This document shows positions 8,503 through 18,100 of a stretch of DNA of 64,000 bases, one piece after another; within the stretch, counting starts at the first letter, position 1, and every line of letters begins with the position of its first letter. The translations under genes were made by a program, and so were the position numbers. Under the pieces are notes generated by a model. That model saw only the letters and a program-made list of their open reading frames with translations. It had not been told where the DNA came from and did no database searches. The stretch is from JACADW01 sp963747985 (lineage in GTDB: Bacteria > Acidobacteriota > UBA6911): NCBI GenBank assembly GCA_963747985.1, contig CAVVHG010000004.1, positions 246,572 to 310,571 of the forward strand, given 5' to 3'.

Positions 8503-9303
8503 CTACAGATAGGCATGCAACCCTGCGTTCACTCCGAAGGTAACGAGCATGGAGGCAAAGCCCGCGATGCTGACATAGGCGGCCCGCCGGGCGCGCCAGC
8601 CCCCCGAGAGGCGGTAATGGACCAACAGGAGATAGATGCTCCACGTGACGAGCGAGGCGGTCTCCTTGGGGTCCCAGCTCCAGAACCGGCCCCAGGCCTG
8701 CTGAGCCCAGAACGCGCCGGTCACTATGGTCAGGCTCATCATGACAAAACCCACAAACAGGGAATTGCGCATCAACTCGTCGCAGGCCTGGAGCGCAGGC
8801 AGGCGGAAATAGAGAAACCGGAAACGCTTGGACTTGAGTTCCTTCTCCTGCATCAGATACAGCAAGGCCGCGATAAACATCAGGAAGAATCCGGCATACG
8901 CCAGGAAGGCCACGCTGACGTGGAAATAAAGCCACCGGCTGCGAAGCAGCGGAGGTATGGCGCGATTTTCCTCCCAGGCGACCTCGGAGAGAATCATGAG
9001 CAGCGAGACGAGCGGAAGCACGAATGCCCCGAGAACGTTATACCTGTAGCGGATATTTGCGGCGATGAAGGTGAGGGTTATGGACCATGCAAAGAATGAA
9101 AGCGACTCGGGCAGGTCCGTGATGGGAAAATGATGTCTCCCGAGCCCGAGCCCGACCAGAAAAATCGTGTGAAAGACGAAGCCGACGGCGACCATGCCCA
9201 GCGCCAGGCTGACGAAAATCTGCCTCTTCTTGTAGAAGCCGAGACACGAGTGCAGCAGCCCCAGCGCGTAAAACACGATTGTGACGAGCAGTGCCCAGCC
9301 CAT
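8503..9303 (-). CDS. cytochrome c assembly protein CcsA/HemX-like, integral membrane
   Basis: This 266-aa protein has about eight hydrophobic segments. The tryptophan-rich haem-handling motif WGRFWSWDPKET lies at about residues 200-211, followed by a conserved His in LLLVHYR. The family includes CcsA/ResC, which exports haem for cytochrome c maturation in system II, and HemX, which sits beside hemA and affects its level. Its position as first gene of the haem operon favours HemX naming in genome annotations, while the WWD motif argues for haem handling. No ccs1/resB partner is visible here. Confidence 0.85.
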   Translation of the reverse strand: MGWALLVTIVFYALGLLHSCLGFYKKRQIFVSLALGMVAVGFVFHTIFLVGLGLGRHHFPITDLPESLSFFAWSITLTFIAANIRYRYNVLGAFVLPLVSLLMILSEVAWEENRAIPPLLRSRWLYFHVSVAFLAYAGFFLMFIAALLYLMQEKELKSKRFRFLYFRLPALQACDELMRNSLFVGFVMMSLTIVTGAFWAQQAWGRFWSWDPKETASLVTWSIYLLLVHYRLSGGWRARRAAYVSIAGFASMLVTFGVNAGLHAYL

Positions 9304-9516
9304 AGCGCCTGTCCAAAAGAGTCAAAGTTTATCACCCGTGCCGAAACACATACAGCGTCAAAATGGTGTTCCCACGACCCCCACGGTGCGTTAGACTTTG
9401 ATCTTTTGCGATGGACTCGAGGAAGGCTGAGTGTCGCCCCGCCGGGGCCCGCCGGACTCGAGTGGCTTACCGGGGGGTGATACCGGGATTCTGCACGGAA
9501 CAGGAGCATATAAATC

Positions 9517-10212
9517 GTGGATTTCCTGCAGCGCATCGATCTTGGCAGCATCCTGATCCAGTACGCCGTGCTCCTTTTCTCGCTGAGCCTGCACGAAGCC
9601 TCGCACGCCTGGATGGCCGACCGTTGCGGAGACTACACGGCCCGGTACATGGGGAGGGTCACGCTCAATCCCGTGGCACACATGGATCTGATAGGTACGC
9701 TCGTTTTTCCGCTGCTGCAGTTTTTCACGCGGCTGCCCCTGATCGGCTGGGCGAAACCGGTGCCGGTGAACCCCGTCCACCTGAGGAACCCGCGGCGTGA
9801 CCAGATGCTGGTCTCGCTGGCAGGGCCGGGTTCGAACCTGCTGGCGGCCGCGGCTGCGTTTGTCATCCTGGCCGCCCTCAAAGTAGGGTTCCCGCAGGCA
9901 GGTGCAATGATACTCAACATGGCCATAAACATGGGCGTGCCGCACGAGCGGACACTCCTGGCGCCGATCCTGGGCGTGATCTTCTTCCTGTTCATCATCA
10001 ACATGGCCCTGGCCCTGTTCAACCTGATCCCGATCCCGCCGCTGGACGGGCACTGGCTGCTGTACGGCGTGTTGCCGTATAATTCTGCCCGCGCGCTGGC
10101 GCGCATCGGATCCTACGGTACGATCCTGCTTTATGGCCTTATGATTCTCGGCGTTTTCAGATACGTATTCATACCTGTACACTGGGCGCTCTTTTTGTTG
10201 ATCACTCTGTGA
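9517..10212 (+). CDS. site-2 protease family (M50) membrane metalloprotease
   Basis: This 231-aa protein has four or five hydrophobic segments. The zinc-binding HEASH (HExxH) lies at residues 26-30 in the first half, and the third ligand Asp is in NLIPIPPLDG in a later membrane segment. This compact form lacks PDZ or CBS domains, unlike RseP and SpoIVFB. The GTG start is chosen because AGGAG lies 10 bases upstream and no Met precedes it. Compact M50 proteins often lie just upstream of scpA, as here. The substrate is unknown. The 213 bp before it, shared with the divergent ccsA gene, must hold both promoters. Confidence 0.9.
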   Translation: MDFLQRIDLGSILIQYAVLLFSLSLHEASHAWMADRCGDYTARYMGRVTLNPVAHMDLIGTLVFPLLQFFTRLPLIGWAKPVPVNPVHLRNPRRDQMLVSLAGPGSNLLAAAAAFVILAALKVGFPQAGAMILNMAINMGVPHERTLLAPILGVIFFLFIINMALALFNLIPIPPLDGHWLLYGVLPYNSARALARIGSYGTILLYGLMILGVFRYVFIPVHWALFLLITL

Positions 10213-10285
10213 CGGTTTGATTTCCCGGCGCAGGCGCACGTCGCCTCGAGGCCGATTCCGGAGCCGCCAGCAGGGTATCCGGTCG

Positions 10286-11068
10286 ATGGCAGTCATGAAC
10301 GGAAGCGAAGACCTGAACCCGGAACCGGCTGCCCGGGAGGAGCCGGGCATCACCATCCGGCTCGACTCCTTCGAGGGCCCGCTCGATCTGCTTCTGCATC
10401 TGATCAAGCGGGAAGAGATCGACATCTGGAACATCCCGATTGCGCGCATCACCGAGCAGTACCTCGAATACATCGATCTCATGAAGGACCTCAACATCAA
10501 CGTGGCCGGCGAGTGGCTCGTGATGGCCGCGACGCTCATCTACATCAAGTCCAGGTTGCTGCTGCCTCCTGATCCGGCCTCGGCCGCGGAGGAGACGCGC
10601 GAGGACCCGCGTGCCGAGTTGGTCTATCAGCTCCTCGAACACCAGAAGTTCAAGAACGCAGCACAGATGCTCCATGTCCGCGAGGAGGTCGAAAACGCAG
10701 TCTGGAACAGCCCGCCGGGCGAGGTCATCGAGGAAGGGAAGGACATGGTATCCGTCTCCCTTTTTGACCTGCTCAAGGCGTTTCACGAGGTGGTCAAACG
10801 ATTCGAAGCACTGCAACAGACCATGGAGCTCCGGCAGGAGGAGGTGACGATCGAACAGAAGGTCGCGGACGTCAGGCACCTGCTGATGGTCCACGACACG
10901 ATCCACTTCTCGACGCTGTTCACGAGAATGCCGTCGAAAATGCACATCATCGTGACCTTCCTCGCGCTGCTCGAGCTGGTCCGGCTTCACGAAATCTGGC
11001 TCTATCAGAAGAAAGTGTTCGACGAGATTTACATCACCAAGGGCAAGTCATTCGCAGAGGCGACCTAG
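10286..11068 (+). CDS. scpA: segregation and condensation protein A (kleisin subunit)
   Basis: This protein of about 260 aa bridges SMC heads in the bacterial condensin and helps chromosome segregation. The N-terminal kleisin signature FEGPLDLLLHLI followed by DIWNIPI is clear, and the C-terminal winged helix ends near VFDEIYI. I chose the ATG at 10286; an upstream in-frame start at 10217 would add 23 Arg/Ser-rich residues not expected for the family. scpB follows after 5 bp. smc itself is not in the window. Confidence 0.94.
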   Translation: MAVMNGSEDLNPEPAAREEPGITIRLDSFEGPLDLLLHLIKREEIDIWNIPIARITEQYLEYIDLMKDLNINVAGEWLVMAATLIYIKSRLLLPPDPASAAEETREDPRAELVYQLLEHQKFKNAAQMLHVREEVENAVWNSPPGEVIEEGKDMVSVSLFDLLKAFHEVVKRFEALQQTMELRQEEVTIEQKVADVRHLLMVHDTIHFSTLFTRMPSKMHIIVTFLALLELVRLHEIWLYQKKVFDEIYITKGKSFAEAT

Positions 11069-11073
11069 AGAAC

Positions 11074-11613
11074 ATGGAACCCTTTGAATTGCGTCCGATC
11101 CTCGAGGCTATCATCTACGTCGCCGAGGACCCCGTGAAACCCGAGAAACTGCAGGAACTCCTCCCCGAATTCAGCCTGGAGCAGGTCGAGTCGGCGCTGG
11201 CGGAATTGTCCGATGAGTTCAACTCGAGGCCGGGCGGCATGCTGATCCGGAACGTGGCCGGAGGTTACCGGATGACGACGCGGCCCGAGCACCACGAGTA
11301 CATCCGGGCCTACCTCAAGTCCAGGCCCAGCGCGAAGCTCTCGCTCGCGGCCCTGGAAACCCTTGCAGTGATCGCCTATCGGCAACCGGTTACGCTCGCC
11401 GAGATCCTGGCGATCCGCGGCAAGAAGTCGACAACCGCCCTGCAGACCCTTCTGGAGAAGAAACTCGTGTCCATAGTCGGCCGCAAGCCGGTTGTCGGAC
11501 GGCCCATTCTCTACGGCACGTCAAGAGAGTTCCTGCTTCACTTCGGCCTGAAGGATCTGTCGGAACTCCCTACCCTCGAGGAGTTTGCGCAGATGGCAGG
11601 CGACCAGCTGTAG
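11074..11613 (+). CDS. scpB: segregation and condensation protein B
   Basis: This 179-aa protein has two tandem winged-helix domains typical of ScpB, which dimerises and binds ScpA in the SMC complex. Family landmarks are the N-terminal IIYVAEDPV, GGYRMTTRPEH, LAVIAYRQPVTLAEI and GRPILYGT. It is packed between scpA (5 bp) and rluB (5 bp), so all three are likely translated from one message. Confidence 0.95.
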   Translation: MEPFELRPILEAIIYVAEDPVKPEKLQELLPEFSLEQVESALAELSDEFNSRPGGMLIRNVAGGYRMTTRPEHHEYIRAYLKSRPSAKLSLAALETLAVIAYRQPVTLAEILAIRGKKSTTALQTLLEKKLVSIVGRKPVVGRPILYGTSREFLLHFGLKDLSELPTLEEFAQMAGDQL

Positions 11614-11618
11614 CTACC

Positions 11619-12434
11619 ATGGCAACTGAAGAGAGACTCCAGAAGCTGATCGCGGCCGCCGGAATCAGCTCCCGCAGAGGCGCTGAAACGCTCATCACGC
11701 AGGGCCGCGTAACGGTCAACGGCCAGGTCGTGACGCAACTCGGCACCAGGGCCGACCCGGAACGTGACAGCATCAAGGTGGATGGACGGCCGGTACGACA
11801 GCCCCAATCCAGGGTTTACATCCTATTGAACAAACCCCGAGGTGTTATCTGCACGCTCTCCGATCCGCAGGGACGCACCAGGATAACGGACCTTGTTCAA
11901 GTGAGGGGCAAAGTGTACCCGGTGGGGAGGCTTGACTACAACACGGAGGGATTGATACTCCTTACCAACGACGGGACTTTCGCACGGATAATGAGCAGTG
12001 CCGGGGAGCATGTGCCAAAAGTCTACGAGGTCAAGGTCAAGTCGACCCCGGTCGAAGACGATCTCGACCGGTTGCGGCAGGGCCTCCGTCTGCGGGACGG
12101 AACGCGGTACGGCGCATGCCGGATCACAAGGCTCCGGGAGGGAAACAATACCTGGGTCGAGGTGACGCTGACCCAGGGTAAGAACCTTCAGATCCGGCGG
12201 ATGTTCGAGGCGATCGGGTGCCCGGTTCTTAAACTCCGGCGACGGCGTATCGGGTTTCTCACCGACGAGGGTCTGCCGGCGGGACGCTACCGGATGCTGA
12301 GCAGCGAGGAGGTGGACAGGCTGCTTCATTCCGGACAGCCTGCTCGTGGGCGTGCGAGCCGGCCATCCTCGTCGGCAAACAGCCGCAGACTATCTAATGT
12401 TAAACACAAAAAACACGTCGAAAGCAGCGATTAA
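11619..12434 (+). CDS. rluB: 23S rRNA pseudouridine synthase, RsuA/RluB family
   Basis: This 271-aa protein has an N-terminal S4 RNA-binding domain (LQKLIAAAGISSRRGAE) and a catalytic domain with GRLDYNTEGLLLL-type motif (GRLDYNTEGLILLTNDG), whose Asp is the catalytic residue. The LQIRRMFEAIG motif also fits. Members modify a uridine of 23S rRNA helix 89 (RluB) or 16S rRNA (RsuA). The scpAB-rluB order is common and supports RluB. The last 30 residues are a Ser/Arg/Lys-rich tail that may add RNA binding. Confidence 0.92.
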   Translation: MATEERLQKLIAAAGISSRRGAETLITQGRVTVNGQVVTQLGTRADPERDSIKVDGRPVRQPQSRVYILLNKPRGVICTLSDPQGRTRITDLVQVRGKVYPVGRLDYNTEGLILLTNDGTFARIMSSAGEHVPKVYEVKVKSTPVEDDLDRLRQGLRLRDGTRYGACRITRLREGNNTWVEVTLTQGKNLQIRRMFEAIGCPVLKLRRRRIGFLTDEGLPAGRYRMLSSEEVDRLLHSGQPARGRASRPSSSANSRRLSNVKHKKHVESSD

Positions 12435-12459
12435 ATCGGATAATTCCTGAGGGGCTGAC

Positions 12460-13107
12460 TTGTTTACGGGGATCGTTGAAGAGGTCGGGAAGGTTCGCTA
12501 CCTGCAACGGCGGGGGGAGAGTGCCGTTTTCGGTGTTGAGGCCCCTGTGGTTGCGGCTGAGATGAGGCCCGGCGATTCCATCGCCGTCAACGGCGCCTGC
12601 CTGACTGTAACGGAACGTGAGGGTGAAGGTTTTTCCTGTGACCTGTCGCCTGAGACGCTGCAGCTGACGACCCTGGGCAAAGCGCGCAAGGGAATGGCGG
12701 TGAATCTCGAGCGGCCCCTTTCACTGGGGAGCCGCCTGGGCGGCCACTTTGTCCAGGGGCATGTCGACGGCATAGGGAAGCTGGTATCCCGCGAGCCTGG
12801 AGGGGAAGGCTCGATCGTGACCATGGAATACCCCGCGGAGCTCGAACGGTACCTGGTGCATAAGGGTTCAGTCGCGATTGACGGCATAAGCCTGACGATC
12901 GCTGCGCTGAAAGGGACAGCGTTTTCGGTTGCGGTGATACCGTTCACCTTGAAGATGACGAATCTCGGAGGTCTCCGGATTGGCAGTCCCGTCAATCTGG
13001 AAGTGGACATTCTGGGCAAATACGTCGAACGGTTCTACCAACTTGGACTGGGATCGGACAGGAAATCCGGCCTGGGTGCCGCCTATCTCAAGGAGCAGGG
13101 ATTCTAA
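12460..13107 (+). CDS. ribE: riboflavin synthase alpha chain
   Basis: This 215-aa protein dismutates two 6,7-dimethyl-8-ribityllumazines to riboflavin. Both lumazine-binding repeats are visible: MFTGIVEEVG...NGACLTVTE in the first and FVQGHVDGIG...DGISLTI in the second. Translation starts at TTG (12460), with GAGGGG about six bases upstream, and the next residues FTGIVEE are the universal N-terminus. It follows rluB by 25 bp and may share its message. No FMN riboswitch-like structure is seen in the short gap. ribH and ribD are not in the window. Confidence 0.95.
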   Translation: MFTGIVEEVGKVRYLQRRGESAVFGVEAPVVAAEMRPGDSIAVNGACLTVTEREGEGFSCDLSPETLQLTTLGKARKGMAVNLERPLSLGSRLGGHFVQGHVDGIGKLVSREPGGEGSIVTMEYPAELERYLVHKGSVAIDGISLTIAALKGTAFSVAVIPFTLKMTNLGGLRIGSPVNLEVDILGKYVERFYQLGLGSDRKSGLGAAYLKEQGF

Positions 13108-13111
13108 GGAC

Positions 13112-13759
13112 ATGGCGATTCCTGTCAGGGCGATCTCGCTTTGTTTTGCGGTGCTTTCCGCCTTGTTCCTGCAGGAGCCCCGGCCGGTTTCCCAGTCGTC
13201 GATCCCGGAATTCGGTCGCGACACGGTTCTGGTCTGGCAGTCCGAGAACCAGGGCGATACGCACAAGTTCGTCGTCCGAATCGCCGAGTTCCTGCCGAGC
13301 CGTTACCTGGAATGGGAGAATGAGACGACCCAGGGGACGGTTTTCATGTCGCAGAAGGCAGTGACGGCAGGGCGGATATTTCTGAATTCGCGGCTTTTCG
13401 AGGGGGGCGTGGAGGCAAAGGGGAAGGATGCGACCACGCTTTGGCTGAGCCGGAAGGCCTTTTCAGAGCTGAAGGAACACGGGAGGCTCAAGCTTGCCAT
13501 CGATTCCATCGATTGCTGGGTTTCCGTTGAAGGGGAGGACTCTCTCTCTGTCGAAGTGAATCGGGCGGTCAGATCCCTGCCTGTTCTCAAGACCCGTGAC
13601 GAGCGCGGCGCTGAGCGATGGGTGCTGAACAGCGTCGATAACCCGCTGGTGGTCAGGACTGTGGTCCGCAAGTACACCGACACTCTTATCAGCATAACGA
13701 CCGATCGCGCCAACACGCTGCGCTGGATCAAAGGGAAGAAGCTCGAAACCCCAAAGTGA
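13112..13759 (+). CDS. secreted protein of unknown function
   Basis: This 215-aa protein starts 4 bp after ribE and lies between it and the ribBA-like gene, so it is probably co-transcribed. It has a short hydrophobic N-terminus (AIPVRAISLCFAVLSALFL) that looks like a signal peptide. The mature part is soluble and beta-rich in appearance, with no Cys pair and no motif I recognise. An upstream in-frame start inside ribE exists but was rejected because it overlaps conserved ribE sequence. A link to flavin metabolism is suggested only by position. Confidence 0.7.
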   Translation: MAIPVRAISLCFAVLSALFLQEPRPVSQSSIPEFGRDTVLVWQSENQGDTHKFVVRIAEFLPSRYLEWENETTQGTVFMSQKAVTAGRIFLNSRLFEGGVEAKGKDATTLWLSRKAFSELKEHGRLKLAIDSIDCWVSVEGEDSLSVEVNRAVRSLPVLKTRDERGAERWVLNSVDNPLVVRTVVRKYTDTLISITTDRANTLRWIKGKKLETPK

Positions 13760-13856
13760 ACCGGCCTGCACGGGGTGGCATCGCCCCCGGCAGGGAGAGC
13801 TGCAATTCCCGTGTGCAGGCGCCCGGGAAAACAACTGATGCAGGTTGAAAGCCAGT

Positions 13857-15026
13857 ATGCCGACAGAAAACAGACCGGAATTTGATCCCGTCGAAGAGGC
13901 CATCGAGGAGATCCGGCAGGGCAGGATCGTCATCGTGGTCGACGACGAGGACCGGGAGAACGAGGGTGACCTCACGGCGGCTGCCGAGAAGGTGACGCCG
14001 GAGATCATCAATTTCATGGCTCGCTACGGCCGCGGCCTGATATGCCTGCCGATGACGGGTGAGCGGCTCGACCAGCTGCAGCTGCCTCCCATGGTTGACG
14101 AGAACACGAGCCGCTATGGCACAGCTTTCACCGTGTCGATCGAAGCGCGGCGGGGCGTCACGACCGGGATCTCCGCAGCCGACCGGGCCACGACGATCCT
14201 GGCCGCGATCAATCCCGCCACACAGCCCTCGGATCTGGTACGGCCGGGCCACGTTTTTCCTCTCCGCGCCCGGACCGGCGGAGTGCTCGAGCGTGCGGGC
14301 CAGACCGAGGCCGCCGTCGACCTGGCGCGTCTCGCGGGCCTTTACCCGGCAGGTATTGTCTGCGAAATCATGAGCGAAGACGGCACGATGGCGCGTGTGC
14401 CGGAGTTGCGATCGGTTGCGCGGACCCACGGCCTGAAGATGATCACGGTGGCCGACCTGATTGCCTTCCGGCTCCGCACCGACACGCTCGTGCGGCAACT
14501 TGGTGAAGCTGACTTCCCGACCCGGTTCGGCGACTTCCGGGTGCATGTCTTTGAGAACATCCTCGACGGTGAGCACCATGTCGCTCTGGTGAAGGGAAGG
14601 ATAGATCCCGAGGCCCCTGCGCTTGTGAGGGTTCAATCGCAGTCCACGCTTGCTGATGTCTTTCACGGGTGCTGGAACGAAAGCGGAGAAGCACTGAGAG
14701 AGGCGATGCGCAGGATCCAGGAATCACGCTGCGGCGTTCTGGTCTACCTCCGCCAGGAGGGGCACGGGGCAAGCCTGGCAGACGAGGTCAGAGCTCATTC
14801 CTGTGACGCCGGACAGCAAGAACCCGGGAAACAGACGGATCTGCAAGCCGACCTGCGTCTGCACGGCATCGGCGCCCAGATCCTGCGCCAGCTCGGCGTC
14901 CGCTACATCAAGGTCCTTACCGACCATCCGAAGCGACTGAGCGCCCTGCACGGGTTCGGTCTTACTGTAATGGAACATGTTCCCCTGATCAGCTCTGTGC
15001 CGAATATCAGGGCCCGGGATTCATAA
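13857..15026 (+). CDS. ribB: 3,4-dihydroxy-2-butanone 4-phosphate synthase fused to a degenerate GTP cyclohydrolase II domain (RibBX-like)
   Basis: Residues 1 to about 200 are an intact RibB domain, with DDEDRENEGDL for metal and substrate binding and RPGHVFPLRA. It makes the four-carbon precursor of riboflavin from ribulose-5-phosphate. The remaining 190 residues keep the GTP cyclohydrolase II fold signal (GEHHVALVKG, YLRQEGHG, GIGAQILRQLGV). However, the three zinc cysteines expected around RVQSQSTLADVFHGCWNESG are Ser, Asn and Ser. The catalytic Arg of QEGRGIGL is His. The second half is therefore probably not a GTP cyclohydrolase; another ribA would be needed. I use the ATG at 13857; a TTG start lies 12 bp earlier. 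Confidence 0.88.
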   Translation: MPTENRPEFDPVEEAIEEIRQGRIVIVVDDEDRENEGDLTAAAEKVTPEIINFMARYGRGLICLPMTGERLDQLQLPPMVDENTSRYGTAFTVSIEARRGVTTGISAADRATTILAAINPATQPSDLVRPGHVFPLRARTGGVLERAGQTEAAVDLARLAGLYPAGIVCEIMSEDGTMARVPELRSVARTHGLKMITVADLIAFRLRTDTLVRQLGEADFPTRFGDFRVHVFENILDGEHHVALVKGRIDPEAPALVRVQSQSTLADVFHGCWNESGEALREAMRRIQESRCGVLVYLRQEGHGASLADEVRAHSCDAGQQEPGKQTDLQADLRLHGIGAQILRQLGVRYIKVLTDHPKRLSALHGFGLTVMEHVPLISSVPNIRARDS

Positions 15027-15104
15027 CAGGTATAGCTGCGGGCCGGGATCCCCGGCGATGGGATTTCTCCCGGGCTCCCAACTACCCTGAAGGTGAGGTC
15101 GAGT

Positions 15105-18100
15105 ATGAATTGTGTCAGATCGAGTCTGGCTGCTGTTTTTCTAATCGTCTGGCTCGCCGCATCCGGACGGCCGGCTGATCCTCAGTCCGGTTCCCCATCG
15201 TTCCAGGGTGTGGCCAAGCCGCTGGCATCGGGCGAACCGGTGGGCGCTCCCCCCTACGAAATGGTGAAGGCTGGTCGCAAGCAGCCCCAACCGCCGCTGG
15301 TCAACTTCGATTCACTCGAAGGTTGGAGGATCCTTGGTTTCGATGGCGCGACCGGCGACCTCTCCGTTTCTCAGCGCCAGCGGCTGTGGGAATCCCCGGT
15401 GGCCCGCCTGGTATACAAGGGCACGTCCGGGAGCAGCGCGCTCACTCTCCTGCCCCCGGCGCCGATCCCTGTTCCCGAGCCGGTGTCGGCAGTTACGATC
15501 TGGATCTATGGCAACAACTGGGGATGGGAACCCGACCCGAAGACGCCCAGGGTTGAGGTCTCTCTGCTGATCAAGGACCGGGCCGGCGCGACCCACTCTC
15601 TGAAGCTGGACGACGTCCGATGGAGAGAGTGGTGGCTTGTGCACCGGTTGATCCCGCCTCAGTTGCTCGACCTCAAACCGCTTGCTTTTGCCGGCATCAA
15701 GATCGCCGGCTGTGCGAACACAGAGGATCGGGAACTCTACCTGGAAGACCTGGCGTGCTTTCAGCAGACCGCACGACCGCTTACGTTCCAGACCCGTCCC
15801 AAGCGGGGCATCGAGCCTTTTCCGGGCCAGGACCAGGGCGCAAATACCGGGCCCGAGCGCCTTCCGTTCCCCACGAGGGTGGAGACCATCCTGCCCGACA
15901 ACTATGTGGACGATTTCAGGATCGAATCGATCCGGGCCTCGCAGCGTTACATCCTGAAATACCAGGGAGAGGACGGCACACTTCAGTACACGCTGTCGCA
16001 GGGCAAACCGTTCTTTCGCGATATCGAGGTTCGTCTGAATGGAAATCTGATTGCGACTGCCTGGGTGGACGGCGGACCGGATTTCGGCGAGGAGGCGCTG
16101 GGGATTGAGCCCATCAATTTCGCCGAGAGATCAGGCGCCATTGAAGGCGAGTGGAGAGTGAGACTGCGCGGCCGGGAGGCGCGGGTCGCGATGACCGCGC
16201 GTCTCTGGCAGAAGTCCCTCGTGATCGACACCATCTGCCGCGAAGGCCTCGCGCGAGAGCTTTCGTACGGCACGATTCGCGGCGTGGCAAAACCCGAGCT
16301 GATTCTCCTCCCGTACCTGAACTACGGCAGCCAACACCTGAACGTCCTCATGTCCCGCGGCACGACGCCGTTCTTTGCGAGCGTTTGGATGGACTGGTAC
16401 AGGTCGAGCGCGTCGGAGCCCTATGCCGTGGACAAGATCACCGGAGACCAGGTGAGACTGAACGGCGGCGTGCGCTACCTGCCGCGCACGGACGGGAAAC
16501 GGAACGGCATGTTCGAGAGGGCATTCGTCACTTTTTCGCCCAGGTTTGAGGAGACACTGCCGACGATTCCCAACCCTCCGGCCGCACGCGGCAAGGAGGC
16601 AGGATCCCGGCTCTGGCAGGAAACGTGGGGCCCGGAGAACTACAAGGTCGAGATGGAGCGTTCCAGGAAGCTCCGCGCATACGGGATCGAGATGCTGACG
16701 CAGCTGAACCACGAGATCACGTGGCGCGACGGCGGGGAGAGCTTCACGTTCCGCACCATGGCGGCGCCTGGAAAAGGCGGGGATGATGCGCTGCGGGATT
16801 ATGTGGCGGCTCAGCGTTCCCTTGGCTGGCGGTCGGGACTCTACACCAACTACACCGACTACGCCCCGGTGAACGCTTTCTGGGACCCGGATATGGTCAT
16901 GCTCGATCCCGAGGGGGAAATGATCCGAGCCTGGCCGCGATGTTACGCTCCCAAGGCGCTCTTTGCCGTCGAGATGGACCGCAAGCTCGCCCCGGCGATC
17001 GTGCGGAAGTACGGGTCCAACGCAGCTTACACGGACGTCCATACGTCCGTCAGCCCCTGGGAGAGGTGTGACTACGACGCGCGCGTTCCCGGCGCAGGAA
17101 CCTTCGCGGCCACGTTCTACGCATTCGGCGAGCTGCTGCTCCACGACCAGGGTGTCTACGACGGCCACTGCTGGTCGGAAGGGAACCACCAGTGGCTGTA
17201 TGCCGGCCTCGCCACCGGCAACTATGGTCTCACCTACAGCGAGTTGAAACTCTGGCAGTATCCGTACCTGCCGCATTTCGACCTGCTGAAGATGCACCCG
17301 CTTACCGTCGACATCGGCGTTCCCTGGACGGCACAGTTCTTCCACGGGAAAGAAGGCTGGGACCGGTCTGAGAATATCGTGCGCAGCATCGACCAGTTCG
17401 TGGCTGCGACGATCGCCTACGGCCACATCGGGTGGCTCGTGGAAGAGCAGCACGGGATCCGGCAGACCTGCCGGTCCTATTACATGCTTCAGCAACTCCA
17501 GAGCCGGTATGCCATGGAGCGGCCGGTCGCGATCCGGTACGGACGGGGCGATTCTCTCATCAGCTCCTCGGCGGCATTTCTGGACGGCAGTTGGAAGAAG
17601 GGCCGCCTGAACGTCAAGTATGCGAACGGGCTCGAGGTCTGGGTCAATGGCGACGAGAGCGGCAACTGGATTGTGCAACACAAGAAGGAGAAGTACGTCC
17701 TGCCTGCCTACGGATGGCTTGCTGTCCAGGGGGATGAATTCCTTTCGGGCTCGCTGCTGGTTGATGGCAACCGGGTGGACCGGGTGAGTTCGCCTGACTA
17801 CATCTTCGTGGATGGCCGCGGTACGTTCACCTCCTTCGGCGGTATCGGCACCTCGGGGAGCGTTGCAGTGCGCGTGCGGCCGGCACACGACGGGCTCTCG
17901 ATCATCGCGGTCGACGGCGTGGACCGGCTGGTGATCAGCCCGACGGAGACCGCGCTCGGTCCGGGCGATGTGCGAGGCGCGCTTGCCTGGATCGCGAAGG
18001 CCCAGGCTCTGAGCATCAACGGATACGACGTGAACGGGAAGCAGGTCGGCATTCAGAACCTTGTCCGCCAGCCCGGAGGCCAGCAGGCCGGCTGGGAGCT

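Noticed and set aside
12435..12459. FMN riboswitch before ribE
   Set aside because: The gap after rluB is only 25 bp and has no room for the structure.
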